From an uncultured Dokdonia sp. (lineage in GTDB: Bacteria; Bacteroidota; Bacteroidia; Flavobacteriales; Flavobacteriaceae), in NCBI GenBank assembly GCA_938002835.1, contig CALKZS010000181.1, positions 1-35,300 on the forward strand: a stretch of 35,300 nucleotides of DNA. The letters are read 5' to 3'. The notes under the pieces were generated by a model, which ran no database searches, was not told where the DNA came from, and was given only the letters and a program-made list of their open reading frames with translations. Position 1 is the first letter of the stretch; each line of letters starts with the position of its first letter. This document shows positions 23,878-33,213 of the stretch, piece after piece. A program made the position numbers and the translations under genes.

Positions 23878-24453
23878 ATGTTAACCAAAGTACATAATAT
23901 ACCTGAAGCATTTACAACGTTGGAAAAGCGTAGTGAAGACCTTGGATTTACAATGTCTTCAGATGCATATGTGGGAAGTTTACTCAAAACATTAGTAGCC
24001 TCAAAGCCTGGGGGTCATTTTTTAGAACTAGGAACAGGAATGGGATTATCTCTTTCTTGGATGATAGAAGGTGCTGCAACAAAGGGAACATTAATAAGTT
24101 TAGATAATGATAGTGCCTTAATTACAGAAGTTCAAAAAGAACTAGGTAAAGTTTCTAATCTTACACTAATTTCTCAAGATGGAGAAAGTTGGATAGAAAA
24201 TTATGATGGAGCTCCATTTGATCTCATCTTTGCAGATTCTTGGCCAGGGAAATTTAACCATTTAGACGAGACTATTGCGTTGTTAAAATTAGGAGGCTTC
24301 TATGTTATAGATGACTTAACACCAGCAAGCGATTGGCCAGAAGGTCACTCAGAAAAGGTAAAAGCGCTCATCACGCATTTGAGAGGACGAAAAGATCTTA
24401 CTGTCACAAGTTTAGACTGGTCTACAGGAATTATAGTAGCAACACGTATCTAA
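23878..24453 (+). CDS. Class I SAM-dependent O-methyltransferase-like protein
   Basis: 191 residues with a Rossmann methyltransferase core. Motif I is HFLELGTGMGLSLSWM (around residue 43), then GTLISLDNDSALITEVQK with the acidic ribose-binding residue, LTLISQDGESWIENY, FDLIFADSWPGKFNHLDE (motif IV/V), LLKLGGFYVIDDL, and the C-terminal strands. It resembles the O-methyltransferase (class 3 / catechol type) group. It sits between ilvC and ilvA, and its stop shares bases with the ilvA start (TAATG), so it is co-translated with threonine deaminase. The substrate is unknown; no step of branched-chain synthesis needs methylation. Confidence 0.85.
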   Translation: MLTKVHNIPEAFTTLEKRSEDLGFTMSSDAYVGSLLKTLVASKPGGHFLELGTGMGLSLSWMIEGAATKGTLISLDNDSALITEVQKELGKVSNLTLISQDGESWIENYDGAPFDLIFADSWPGKFNHLDETIALLKLGGFYVIDDLTPASDWPEGHSEKVKALITHLRGRKDLTVTSLDWSTGIIVATRI

Positions 24454-25715
24454 TGAAAGAAACCGTCATCTATACACCAACACTTAAGTCTATAACAGAC
24501 GCTGCAAGTCGTATTAAAGCTGTAGTAGTAAAGACGCCTTTAATGCGCAGTTTTACCTACTCAAGAAAGTATGAAGCAGAGGTTTTTTTAAAACGTGAAG
24601 ATTTACAACAAGTACGTAGTTACAAAATACGTGGTGCATACAATAAAATGAGCTCGCTATCAGAGGCAGAAAAACAAAACGGAATAGTCTGTGCTAGTGC
24701 AGGTAATCACGCACAAGGTGTAGCTTTATCTTGTTCAAGATTACACATTCACGGGACTATATATATGCCAGCCACAACACCAAAACAAAAAGTAGAACAG
24801 GTAAAAATGTTTGGAGAATCTTGGGTTACGGTGGTTTTAGAAGGTGATACTTTTGACGATTCTTACACTAAAGCGAGTGAAGTATGTACATTAGAGAATA
24901 AAACATTTGTACATCCATTTGATGATCAAAAAATTATAGAAGGGCAAGCTACAGTAGGTTTAGAAGTAGTTACACAAGCAGAGCAACCATTAGATTATGT
25001 TTTTGTTCCAGTAGGTGGTGGTGGTTTGATTGCTGGTTTATCCAGTGTTTTTAAATACTTATCACCTAAGACTAAAATTATAGGAGTAGAGCCAGAAGGA
25101 GCTTCAGCGATGTTATATTCGCTTTCGCGAAAGCAAAATACCACCCTAGAAAGTATAGATAAGTTTGTAGATGGAGCTGCTGTGCAACGTGTAGGTGATC
25201 TCAACTTCGCCATTGCACAACAATCTGTAGATCATATAGCAACAGTACCAGAAGGTAAAATATGTCAGACAATATTAGAGTTGTATAATAGGGATGCTAT
25301 TGTTGTAGAGCCAGCGGGAGCGCTTACTATTTCTGTACTAGATCAATTTGCTGAAGAGATAAAAGGAAAAAAAATAGCGTGTATTGTCTCTGGGAGCAAT
25401 AATGATATTACACGCACACCAGAAATTAAAGAACGCGCATTACTATATCAAGGACTAAAACATTACTTTATTATAAAGTTTCCTCAAAGAGCAGGAGCTC
25501 TAAAAGAATTTGTAGCAGAGATTTTAGGACCTACAGATGATATAACGTACTTCGAATATTCTAAAAAAACCAATAGAGAGCAAGCGCCTGCTATAGTGGG
25601 TCTTGAGATTAAAAATCCTTCAGACTTAGAACCACTTATAGAACGTATGAAAGAGCGTAAGTTTTTTGGAGAGTATTTAAATGACAAGCCAGCATTATTT
25701 CAATTATTGGTGTGA
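24453..25715 (+). CDS. ilvA: Threonine dehydratase (threonine deaminase)
   Basis: PLP enzyme giving 2-ketobutyrate, first step to isoleucine. I chose ATG 24453 (MKETVIYTPTLKSITDAASR), 420 residues. The frame is open 120 bases further upstream inside the methyltransferase gene, but those residues are basic and unlike any IlvA. Seen are the PLP lysine K58 in VRSYKIRGAYNKM, ASAGNHAQGVA, the phosphate loop VPVGGGGLIAG, SGSNND, and a single C-terminal ACT-like regulatory domain (FPQRAGALKEFVAEILGP...YFEYSKKTNREQAP). One regulatory domain instead of two is typical of the shorter form. Residues 224-227 (LSRK) come from a dispersed palindrome at 25121-25134. Confidence 0.95.
   Translation: MKETVIYTPTLKSITDAASRIKAVVVKTPLMRSFTYSRKYEAEVFLKREDLQQVRSYKIRGAYNKMSSLSEAEKQNGIVCASAGNHAQGVALSCSRLHIHGTIYMPATTPKQKVEQVKMFGESWVTVVLEGDTFDDSYTKASEVCTLENKTFVHPFDDQKIIEGQATVGLEVVTQAEQPLDYVFVPVGGGGLIAGLSSVFKYLSPKTKIIGVEPEGASAMLYSLSRKQNTTLESIDKFVDGAAVQRVGDLNFAIAQQSVDHIATVPEGKICQTILELYNRDAIVVEPAGALTISVLDQFAEEIKGKKIACIVSGSNNDITRTPEIKERALLYQGLKHYFIIKFPQRAGALKEFVAEILGPTDDITYFEYSKKTNREQAPAIVGLEIKNPSDLEPLIERMKERKFFGEYLNDKPALFQLLV
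25121..25134. repeat. Palindrome GCTTTCGCGAAAGC in ilvA
   Basis: Perfect 14-bp copy, read as YSLSRKQ between two conserved segments of the catalytic domain (after VEPEGASAM). Confidence 0.9.
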
Positions 25716-25719
25716 ATAC

Positions 25720-26793
25720 CTATCGAAATAATTCCCAATCTAATTTTAAAGAAAAGACATTGGAATAAATGGCAGCACTTTGATCACCTATATCAGTTAA
25801 AGCATAATCAACGTGAATTCCTTTGTATTTAAAACCAACACCAATGTTAGGTTGAAACCCTATAGAAGTACTATTATCTAGCGCAGTAAGTTCTTGAAAA
25901 TTGCCTACACCACCACGAACATAGACAAGATCTACATAACCAAATTCAAACCCAACAGCAGGAGTAGCACTCACTGCAGATGATGAAATAACATCATTAG
26001 TTTGTGTAAATCTAAAATTTAGATCTATTTCTGCTCGTAAACTATAGTCATAATGAAAAACCCATTGTCTACCAAGACCAATTTGTAGCTTAGGAATGGT
26101 AATTTCTGTTTTTTCAGGAAGTTCTTGATTTTGCCCTTCGACGGCATCACTTATAGTAGCAAATTCATCTTCATCTATACTCCAGGCATTTACTGTAGTG
26201 GTAATATCTCGCGCTGTTAACCCAAAATCCCAATCGCCTTTTTTCCATTGTAATCCTACATCAAGGCCAAAACCCCAACTGTTTGCAAAATCACCTATAA
26301 TACGACGCACTACCTTTGCATTAACACCTACATTAAGACCATCAAGTGGTAATCTACGAGCATATGAGAAAGTAACAGCATAATCTGCTGTAGAAAATAA
26401 ACTAATACGGTTAAAATCTATATTCCCCTGATCATCTATAAGTTGTGTAGTGTTTAAGATATCATCTACTCCAAAGCGTATTACAGAAAGACCAATGGCG
26501 CTACGATCATCTATAGGTTTTGCAAAAGCAATATAGTCGTAGTTTGCAATATTTGCAAAGTAAGAAGCGTGCATTAGTGATATCTGATTATCTTCTAGAT
26601 GTACAAGTCCTGCGGGATTCCAGTATCCAGAGTTTACATCATTAGTTCCAGCTACTACGGCATTACTCATACCCAGAGCAGCAGCATCTACACCTATGTT
26701 TAAAAATTCATTAGAATAGGAACGTACAGCTTGGGAACTTACAGACCAACTAATGGTAATGATAAATATGAATATAGTAGTTTTCAATAGCAA
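25720..26793 (-). CDS. porV2: PorV/PorQ-family outer-membrane protein (PorV2-like)
   Basis: 357 residues with a signal peptide (about 1-21, cleaved near SSQA), then a predicted outer-membrane beta barrel. The N-terminal block YSNEFLNIGVDAAALGMSNAVVAGTNDVNSGYWNPAGL is the PorV/PorQ signature. Members of the family belong to or sit near the type IX secretion system; the PorV2 subgroup is named by similarity and its exact role is not established. Later strands alternate hydrophobic residues and end in an aromatic-containing strand (LKLDWELFR), as barrels do. The stop lies only 4 bp from the ilvA stop, convergent. Confidence 0.85.
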   Translation of the reverse strand: MLLKTTIFIFIITISWSVSSQAVRSYSNEFLNIGVDAAALGMSNAVVAGTNDVNSGYWNPAGLVHLEDNQISLMHASYFANIANYDYIAFAKPIDDRSAIGLSVIRFGVDDILNTTQLIDDQGNIDFNRISLFSTADYAVTFSYARRLPLDGLNVGVNAKVVRRIIGDFANSWGFGLDVGLQWKKGDWDFGLTARDITTTVNAWSIDEDEFATISDAVEGQNQELPEKTEITIPKLQIGLGRQWVFHYDYSLRAEIDLNFRFTQTNDVISSSAVSATPAVGFEFGYVDLVYVRGGVGNFQELTALDNSTSIGFQPNIGVGFKYKGIHVDYALTDIGDQSAAIYSNVFSLKLDWELFR

Positions 26794-26913
26794 TTATAGA
26801 ATCTGGGCAAATATCTTGCTTTTCGTACACTTTCAAAACAATAAATTGCATTAGATATTGTCCTATTTAGAAATACTGAGCATTTCTTTGTTATTTTTAC
26901 CAAAATATTAAGA

Positions 26914-27651
26914 ATGTCTATAAAAAAATATGTGCCCAATGCAATCACTATGGGCAATATGTTGTCTGGTTGTATTGCTGTGGTTTTTGCAGTAAATGAT
27001 AGGTTAGAACTTGCAGCTATTTTTGTAGCTCTTGGAATATTTTTTGATTTTTTTGATGGTTTTTTTGCACGTATTCTTAACGCTTCTAGTGAAGTAGGGT
27101 TGCAATTAGATTCTCTAGCAGATATGGTGACCAGTGGTGTAGTTCCTGGAGTGGTGATGTATCAACTTTTAGAAGATGCAAGCGGAATTCCTTGGGACGC
27201 TCAACTAGCAGAGCAGCATTTTCATCTTGGATATATAGGTTTTGCAATTACACTAGCTTCGGGATACCGACTTGCAAAATTTAATGTAGATGACAGACAG
27301 ACCAATTCTTTTATAGGACTTCCTACACCTGCAAATACGTTGTTTATACTAAGTCTTCCTCTGATATTGATGTTTGAAGAGTACGCTTTTACTAAAGCGG
27401 TATTAACAAACCCATATGTACTCATTGCAATTACCGCATTAAGTTGTTTTATGCTCAATGCAGAACTTCCACTATTTGCATTAAAGTTTAAGTCTTGGGG
27501 CGTTGCCGAAAATAAAGTGCGTTACTTCTTTATACTATCGAGTATACTTTTATTGGTGTTTTTTAAATTCTTGGGAGTGCCACTTCTCATTATCTTATAT
27601 ATAGTATTGTCTCTATTCTTTAGAGAGAAGAGCTCTAGGAATGTTATCTAA
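26914..27651 (+). CDS. pssA: CDP-diacylglycerol--serine O-phosphatidyltransferase
   Basis: Makes phosphatidylserine, precursor of phosphatidylethanolamine, in the inner membrane. The 245 residues have several membrane helices. The CDP-alcohol phosphotransferase motif is complete: DFFDGFFARILNASSEVGLQLDSLADMVTSG (Asp-Gly-x2-Ala-Arg-x8-Gly-x3-Asp-x3-Asp). Then FAITLASGYRLAKFNVDDRQ and FIGLPTPANTLF follow, typical of PssA from Gram-positive bacteria and Bacteroidetes. It is divergent from porV2 with a 120-bp gap that should carry both promoters. Confidence 0.94.
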   Translation: MSIKKYVPNAITMGNMLSGCIAVVFAVNDRLELAAIFVALGIFFDFFDGFFARILNASSEVGLQLDSLADMVTSGVVPGVVMYQLLEDASGIPWDAQLAEQHFHLGYIGFAITLASGYRLAKFNVDDRQTNSFIGLPTPANTLFILSLPLILMFEEYAFTKAVLTNPYVLIAITALSCFMLNAELPLFALKFKSWGVAENKVRYFFILSSILLLVFFKFLGVPLLIILYIVLSLFFREKSSRNVI

Positions 27652-27753
27652 TTTTTATTTAAAATTTTCTACTACCAATTTAACCCATCATTTTGTAAAA
27701 GCGAGGTGATACCCCTGCTAGCGTTCGTTCAATGTCATTAAGTTAAGGATCTT

Positions 27754-27960
27754 CTATAATGTATCCTTTTGATTTTTAGTTATTTTGGGTTTTATTCGAG
27801 TTTTATATTTCCCAGAATTTCTTTCATTACTCCTTTTAGTCCTAATGGGTATTAAGTGGGATTTAAATAAATGTTTCAATTCTTCTATCAATGGTTTATT
27901 TGATGTTGTTTGATCAAGAAATAAGCTTATGACTCTATTTTTTAATAAGCCATAAGACAT
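27754..27960 (-). pseudogene. Possible transposase C-terminal remnant
   Basis: 68-codon ORF ending in a strongly basic tail (IPIRTKRSNERNSGKYKTRIKPKITKNQKDTL). The pattern of a helix LIEELKHLF followed by IPIR and a basic KYKTRxKPK tail resembles the C termini of some Bacteroidetes IS4-like transposases. The flanking AATGTCATTAAGTTAAG (27733-27749) could be an IS end. The upstream part of a transposase is absent. It may equally be a small hypothetical protein; identification is weak. Confidence 0.3.
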
Positions 27961-28020
27961 ATTACTTGAATCTAAGTAAAGAATATCTCTTGTAATTATA
28001 AATAGATAATTTATCTATAA

Positions 28021-29025
28021 TTATTTATCATCTTCGATTAATATGCCTTTAGGAAACATAAGTTTTCCAGGTTGTACATACCTACTATCTACTATAATTG
28101 TAATCCCTTTTGCACTAATAGCTTTAATATCAAATGTGGCATAATCTACTGCTAATGTTTCAGAATAGCCCTCAATTGTAGTTGTTTCATTAGTTTTTAA
28201 AAACACAGTACTATCACTATTTTGTTTTAATTGTAGCGCTTTTGGTAATTGAGATTGCTCATTTATATACCAACTATTATCATATATTTCTTCACAACTT
28301 GTACAATCTAGGTGGAGTTCTTTTTTGCGAAGTAAAGAAGCTAGACTTTCTAATTGCTTTTTTGTTAATAGATCTGTTGATCCATCGTGTTGGAAAGTTT
28401 TTATTAATTTCATACTTGGGTTATATACTAATGATTTAGTTCCTTTTTTAATAACTAACCCTATATCGTTTTTACTTTCATCCTCTTTTATTACATCAAG
28501 TGGGACAGACTTTGCAGGAATAGCAAGAGGTAATTTTGTAGTGTTTTTTAATAGTACATATTCTTCATAATCTAATTGACCTAGAATATATGGATACACT
28601 TTTTTAGTTTTAGAATCAGTCAATGTCAATTCAGTCATATGATAATAGTGAAGAGAAAGACTAATGGTATCTTTCTTTTTTAAATTGATTAGTACTGATT
28701 TTTTATCATTATTAAATAAGTGATATTGATTATCTTCAATAATAACAGAAGTTTGATATGATCCAGCGCTAGGAATTTCTTCTCCTGTAGCCATATCTAT
28801 CAAGGTTTTATTATCAAACTGTACATACTCTAGTTTTCCGATAATGTCAATTTCTTTATATTGCGGCTCAATAACTACTTGCCTTGTAGAGTCAATGATT
28901 CCCCAAAGGCTTTGATACTCATAAGGAACAAATTTTTTATATTCTTGTGAGAAAGAAGATTGTATAATAAAAAAAAGAAGTACTGGTAAAATATATTGTT
29001 TATTCTTTATTTGTTGCTTTTTCAT
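28021..29025 (-). CDS. Secreted hypothetical protein with a WG-repeat-like N terminus
   Basis: 334 residues, not assigned to a known gene. The N terminus (MKKQQIKNKQYILPVLLFFIIQSSFSQ) is a signal peptide cleaved around residue 26. Residues 34-60 (YEYQSLWGIIDSTRQVVIEPQYKEIDII) resemble a WG beta repeat (LWGxID...xVVIEPQY), here as one clear copy. The remainder is rich in beta strands and contains a Cys pair (DCTSCEEIYDNSWY). Probable periplasmic or surface location. It stands alone, with about 60 and 120 bp of AT-rich DNA on either side. Confidence 0.75.
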   Translation of the reverse strand: MKKQQIKNKQYILPVLLFFIIQSSFSQEYKKFVPYEYQSLWGIIDSTRQVVIEPQYKEIDIIGKLEYVQFDNKTLIDMATGEEIPSAGSYQTSVIIEDNQYHLFNNDKKSVLINLKKKDTISLSLHYYHMTELTLTDSKTKKVYPYILGQLDYEEYVLLKNTTKLPLAIPAKSVPLDVIKEDESKNDIGLVIKKGTKSLVYNPSMKLIKTFQHDGSTDLLTKKQLESLASLLRKKELHLDCTSCEEIYDNSWYINEQSQLPKALQLKQNSDSTVFLKTNETTTIEGYSETLAVDYATFDIKAISAKGITIIVDSRYVQPGKLMFPKGILIEDDK

Positions 29026-29148
29026 AGTTTGTTTTAATGCGATGAGTAAAAATATTTTATAGTCATTGTTTCAAAATCAAATATATAATTAATAAAGGAG
29101 GTGAGTTTATGATTTCTTGAGTGCCTATGTTAATATAGCATTCAATTT

Positions 29149-29448
29149 TTAGACATCTAATTTTTCTAGAGAGGTACTACTCCAAGCCTCAGGGTTATGA
29201 GAGAATTTTTGTTTGGTTTCTGTCCAGACTTCTTTAAAGAAATCTGAATTTCTATAATTTTCTAACGCAGTTTGTGACTCCCAATGACTATGAGTAAAAA
29301 ATATAGTAGGATCTTCTAGATCTTGTAATAGTTCTAAAAATTGACACCCTTCAAAATGTCTTATTTTTTCTTTAATACCTTCAAAATTTTCTAAAAAGGA
29401 AGGAATTTCACTTTTGCGAAAGCGCAATTTTACCCATCTTACAATCAT
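29149..29448 (-). CDS. ABM-domain (antibiotic biosynthesis monooxygenase-like) small protein
   Basis: 99 residues with the ferredoxin-like dimeric alpha+beta barrel pattern of the ABM superfamily: MIVRWVKLRF strand, helix IPSFLENFEGIKEKIRHFEGCQFLEL, IFFTHSHWESQTALENYRNSDFFKEVW. Members include cofactor-free quinol monooxygenases and heme-degrading enzymes; the substrate cannot be told. Its start overlaps the stop of the SAM hydroxide adenosyltransferase gene by one base (TAATG), so they are co-translated. LRFRKSE near residue 8 is read from a variant dispersed palindrome at 29411-29424. Confidence 0.82.
   Translation of the reverse strand: MIVRWVKLRFRKSEIPSFLENFEGIKEKIRHFEGCQFLELLQDLEDPTIFFTHSHWESQTALENYRNSDFFKEVWTETKQKFSHNPEAWSSTSLEKLDV
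29411..29424. repeat. Variant palindrome CTTTTGCGAAAGCG in the ABM gene
   Basis: One-base variant of the dispersed element, read as RFRKSE. Confidence 0.6.
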
Positions 29449-30281
29449 TAATCTATAAAGTTTATTAAGATAGTATCTCTGTATGAAATCCCAAAAAGGC
29501 TAGCTGCACTTCCTACTGTAGCAGGATTACTTTTGTAAATAGCAAGTTCAATATAATTTCCAGAATTAAAAATGGCTAACTTTTTCCCTTCCTCTTCACG
29601 CTTTCCTTTTTCTTTGTCAAAGTTTATGGCGTGACTATAGGTATTGTATATAGTGCGTATTTCTACACCTCGAGCGACAAGTTTAAAGTGACGTCCTTTT
29701 CCTACTTCTTCAAAGATTTTTTTTGTGATATTACTTATTACATTGCCATAATTATCAATGTATATCACATTTCCAGAAATCTGGTTACGGGCAGTATTAA
29801 TAACTGGTGTAATTCCTGTGAGTTGGCGTATATCATCTAGTGGTTTCCCTATCACACCTAGCGTACCACCGCGAGCAATGTGACAAGCCGTTTTTACAAA
29901 GACATTTAACACAGTAAAGTTAGTTTGTGTTCTATCGTGTATATTAATAGTTACTTTCTCTTCTGGAACAATATCTTTAGTAAGTAACGATATAATACCA
30001 TTATTTGCACAAATAAAATAATGCCCATCAAGCTTTACAGCAATATGACTTGTTTCTGGTGTAAGCTCACTATCTACTCCTATAATATGAATGCTTCCTA
30101 AGGGAAAGTTTTTGTAAGCATTTTGAATAATATATGCAGCTTCCATAAGATGGAAAGGTGATACAGAATGCGTGATATCTACAATTTGGACTGTCTCAAG
30201 CTCAGAATAAATAGCACCTTTTACCGCTCCTGCAAAAGGATCTTTTTCTCCAAAATCTGTAGTAAGCGTTATAATTTTCAT
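29448..30281 (-). CDS. SAM hydroxide adenosyltransferase (DUF62 / chlorinase-fluorinase family)
   Basis: Cleaves S-adenosylmethionine with water to adenosine and methionine in characterised family members. The 277 residues begin MKIITLTTDFGEKDPFAGAVKGAIYSE. Other marks are IVDITHSVSPFHLMEAAYII, SIHIIGVDSE, ICANNGIISLL, HDRTQTNFTVLNVFVKTACHIARG, and ISGNVIYIDNYGNVISNI in the C-terminal domain. The loop that distinguishes fluorinases is not present as far as I can tell, so the hydroxide form is the safe call. A palindrome copy lies just upstream at 30298-30311. Confidence 0.88.
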   Translation of the reverse strand: MKIITLTTDFGEKDPFAGAVKGAIYSELETVQIVDITHSVSPFHLMEAAYIIQNAYKNFPLGSIHIIGVDSELTPETSHIAVKLDGHYFICANNGIISLLTKDIVPEEKVTINIHDRTQTNFTVLNVFVKTACHIARGGTLGVIGKPLDDIRQLTGITPVINTARNQISGNVIYIDNYGNVISNITKKIFEEVGKGRHFKLVARGVEIRTIYNTYSHAINFDKEKGKREEEGKKLAIFNSGNYIELAIYKSNPATVGSAASLFGISYRDTILINFID

Positions 30282-30297
30282 TAATAAAATGTGTTAC

Positions 30298-30311
30298 GCT
30301 TTCGCGAAAGC
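30298..30311. repeat. Palindrome GCTTTCGCGAAAGC, intergenic
   Basis: Perfect copy 17 bp upstream of the SAM hydroxide adenosyltransferase start, in the 240-bp gap between it and phoH. It is the only perfect copy in this window that lies outside a reading frame. Confidence 0.9.
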
Positions 30312-30521
30312 ATAAAAAGTAAAATCATATTCTACTAACAATTGTTTATTAGTTATTGATAATACATATATGAATGAGAACTCTAAACCCATAAAATATA
30401 TGTATTTTAGTAGAGTATATATTGCAATATAGCTGCATTAACAAATCTAAAATAAAATAAGGAAGTAACTCATCTACCAAAAAACATTTACAAACATTTT
30501 GGTAACAAATATATTTGCCCT

Positions 30522-31478
30522 TTGAACGAATTAATATTAGAACTTTCAGAAATCAATCCGCGTGAGTTTTTTGGACAACGCAATCAGAACATTCAACTCC
30601 TAAAAAACTATTTTCCTAAACTTAAAATTGTTGCTCGTGGCAATAAGATAAAAGCCTATGGTGATGAAGATTTATTAGAAGAGTTTGACAGGCGTATGTC
30701 TATGCTTATGGAGCATTTTGGTAAGTATAATAAGCTTGATGAAAATGTTATAGAACGAGTACTCACAAGTGTTAGTAAAGCCGATTATGAGACTCCTGTA
30801 GATAGTGGTGATACTTTAGTGCACGGAGTAAGTGGTAAGCTCATAAAGCCACAAACTGCAAACCAACGTAAGCTTGTAGATCTTGCAAAGAAGAATGACC
30901 TTGTATTTGCTATAGGTCCTGCAGGGACAGGTAAAACTTATGTAGGAGTTGCTCTTGCTGTCAAAGCGCTTAAAGAGAAGCAGGTAAAACGTATTATATT
31001 AACTAGGCCAGCTGTAGAAGCTGGTGAAAACCTTGGATTTTTACCTGGAGATCTTAAAGAAAAATTAGATCCATATATGCAGCCATTATATGATGCGTTG
31101 CGTGATATGATACCTCACGAAAAATTAGAATCGTTTATAGAGAAAGGAGTGATACAAATAGCGCCTATGGCATTTATGCGTGGACGTACACTAGATAATG
31201 CTTTTGTGATCTTAGATGAAGCTCAAAATACAACACACGCTCAGATGAAAATGTTTCTCACTCGTATGGGGCGCAATGCAAAGTTTATGATTACAGGAGA
31301 TCCTGGACAAATAGATTTGCCACGTCGTGTCACCAGTGGTCTTAAAGAAGCCTTGCTTATTTTAAAAACCGTAAAAGGTGTTGGTATGGTATATCTAGAT
31401 GATAAAGATGTAGTGCGACACCCATTAGTTAAAAAAATGATAGCAGCATATAGAGAGATAGAAAATAGAAATGATTAA
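30522..31478 (+). CDS. PhoH-family ATPase
   Basis: 318 residues; RNA-linked P-loop ATPase of the PhoH/PhoL family, cytoplasmic. Walker A is GPAGTGKTYVG, Walker B is AFVILDEAQNTT, followed by LTRMGRNAKFMITGDPGQIDLPR. The N-terminal LNELILELSEINPREFFGQRNQNIQLLKNYFPKLKIVARGNKIKAYG is a KH-like domain typical of the family. The start is TTG at 30522; no ATG precedes the conserved N terminus. TATATTTG at 30510-30517 matches TAnnTTTG but is only four bases from the start, so the transcript would be leaderless or this is a chance match. Confidence 0.93.
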   Translation: MNELILELSEINPREFFGQRNQNIQLLKNYFPKLKIVARGNKIKAYGDEDLLEEFDRRMSMLMEHFGKYNKLDENVIERVLTSVSKADYETPVDSGDTLVHGVSGKLIKPQTANQRKLVDLAKKNDLVFAIGPAGTGKTYVGVALAVKALKEKQVKRIILTRPAVEAGENLGFLPGDLKEKLDPYMQPLYDALRDMIPHEKLESFIEKGVIQIAPMAFMRGRTLDNAFVILDEAQNTTHAQMKMFLTRMGRNAKFMITGDPGQIDLPRRVTSGLKEALLILKTVKGVGMVYLDDKDVVRHPLVKKMIAAYREIENRND

Positions 31479-31562
31479 ACACTCGTTTAATTATGAAATG
31501 CCATTTTGGAATTTTACTTTTAACGCTTCATACAAAACAATTATTTACTTAAAAAATTTATC

Positions 31563-32516
31563 GTGAGCACCATTATAAATACCAACTTTAATTTTCCAGG
31601 ACAACAATCTATTTATAAGGGAAAAGTACGTGAAGTATATACGTTAGAAAATGATTTGTTATTAATGGTAGCAACAGATCGATTAAGTGCTTTTGATGTC
31701 GTGATGCCCAAAGGAATACCTTTTAAAGGACAAATTCTTAATCAGATTGCCACCAAAATGATGAAAGACACAGAAGATCTTGTTCCTAACTGGCTTGTGG
31801 CTACTCCAGATCCTAATGTTGCTATAGGTAAACGTTGTGAGCCTTTTAAGGTAGAAATGGTCATAAGAGGGTATATGTCTGGTCACGCTGCTCGAGAATA
31901 TAAAGCAGGAAAAAGAATACTTTGTGGTGTCCCAATGCCAGAAGGTATGAAAGAGAATGATGCTTTTCCATCACCCATTATTACTCCCGCAACCAAAGCA
32001 GAGATGGGAGATCACGATGAAGATATTTCTAGAGAAGAGATTTTGGAACGTGGCATCGTTTCAGAAAAAGATTATTTAGTATTAGAAGATTATACTAGAA
32101 AATTGTTTCAGAGAGGTACAGAAATAGCAGCCTCTAGAGGTCTTATTCTTGTAGATACAAAATATGAATTTGGAAAAACGGCAGAGGGTGAAATTGTTCT
32201 CATAGATGAAATACATACACCAGATTCTTCTCGTTATTTTTATGCACAAGGATATGAAGATAGACAGAACAATGGAGAGGCTCAAAAACAACTTTCTAAA
32301 GAGTTTGTACGCCAGTGGCTCATCTTAAATAACTTTCAAGGCCTAGAAGGGCAAACAGTTCCAGAAATGAGTGATGATTATATTACATCTGTTTCCGAAC
32401 GTTATATCGAGTTGTATGAAAATATTACAGGAGATACTTTTATAAAAGCCGAAACCACAGATATAACTTTTCGTATTGAGAAGAATGTATTAGAGTATTT
32501 AGATTCTAATATATGA
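31563..32516 (+). CDS. purC: Phosphoribosylaminoimidazole-succinocarboxamide synthase
   Basis: ATP-dependent joining of aspartate to CAIR in purine synthesis. The 317 residues start with GTG at 31563 and show [94 protein letters not shown] and SKEFVRQWL. The length fits the longer, yeast-like SAICAR synthetase form often seen in Bacteroidetes. It is 85 bp after phoH; a one-base gap separates it from the following lipoprotein gene. Confidence 0.96.
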   Translation: MSTIINTNFNFPGQQSIYKGKVREVYTLENDLLLMVATDRLSAFDVVMPKGIPFKGQILNQIATKMMKDTEDLVPNWLVATPDPNVAIGKRCEPFKVEMVIRGYMSGHAAREYKAGKRILCGVPMPEGMKENDAFPSPIITPATKAEMGDHDEDISREEILERGIVSEKDYLVLEDYTRKLFQRGTEIAASRGLILVDTKYEFGKTAEGEIVLIDEIHTPDSSRYFYAQGYEDRQNNGEAQKQLSKEFVRQWLILNNFQGLEGQTVPEMSDDYITSVSERYIELYENITGDTFIKAETTDITFRIEKNVLEYLDSNI

Positions 32517-32517
32517 T

Positions 32518-33144
32518 ATGAGATTTACAGCTATTACTATAACTAGTATTGTGATCTGTTTAGTTTCTTGTCAGGAAGTAAATTCAAAACAAACTAAATC
32601 ACGTGATACTTCAAATTTATCTTCGTATGATATTGATTTTTTAAATTCAAAAATATGGTTAGATACTAGTTATGTTTCTTATACATATGATGAACTTTAT
32701 GAAATTGCTAAGAGTGAAGATAATAAAGCAGTTAATTTTATATTACAACTATCTGAAGAATATAGAAATAAGAAGCTTAAACCTATTTACTTTCAACATA
32801 GACTACAGCCAGAAAATATTATTTTGCTTCTACCAATGCCTTACCATAATATGGATAAGCAAACGGCTTCAATATGGATCAGTGCTATGGTTGCAAGCAT
32901 TAAGGAAAATGATAATTTAACAGGAAATACTACTAAGGTTATTGATAAGAAAATCAAGAAGTTTAGTGGTCATCAAATGATCAAGTTTAAAGCTAGGCAG
33001 ACCTTTGCTAATAAAACTAAAGAAAGGTTCTATCATCAGTATTATATTTCTGGAAACTTTAAATCATTTATGGCCATACATATAGATGTAAATGGAGATG
33101 ATATAGAAAACCAGCTTAAAACTTTATCACTTACAAGCAAATAG
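32518..33144 (+). CDS. Hypothetical lipoprotein
   Basis: 208 residues, unrecognised. The signal peptide MRFTAITITSIVICLVSCQ has a lipobox LVSC with Cys18 as acylation site. The rest is basic and hydrophilic with no clear motif; a central block (FQHRLQPENIILLLPMPYHNMDKQTASIWISAMVASIKEND) is the most ordered-looking part. It starts one base after the purC stop and so may be co-transcribed with purC. Confidence 0.78.
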   Translation: MRFTAITITSIVICLVSCQEVNSKQTKSRDTSNLSSYDIDFLNSKIWLDTSYVSYTYDELYEIAKSEDNKAVNFILQLSEEYRNKKLKPIYFQHRLQPENIILLLPMPYHNMDKQTASIWISAMVASIKENDNLTGNTTKVIDKKIKKFSGHQMIKFKARQTFANKTKERFYHQYYISGNFKSFMAIHIDVNGDDIENQLKTLSLTSK

Positions 33145-33213
33145 TAGTTTTTCTTTTGTAGGTTTATTTTACTTGTATTAAAAAAATAATATGAGCTATA
33201 ATAATCAAAAAGT

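Noticed and set aside
24333-24452. 40-residue N-terminal extension of IlvA
   Set aside because: It lies inside the methyltransferase gene in another frame, is Arg/Lys-rich and unlike IlvA; ATG 24453 gives the family start.
31474-31491. Terminator after phoH (ATTAAAC-ACTC-GTTTAAT)
   Set aside because: The stem is short and all AT except one pair, overlaps the phoH 3' end, and has no U-tract.
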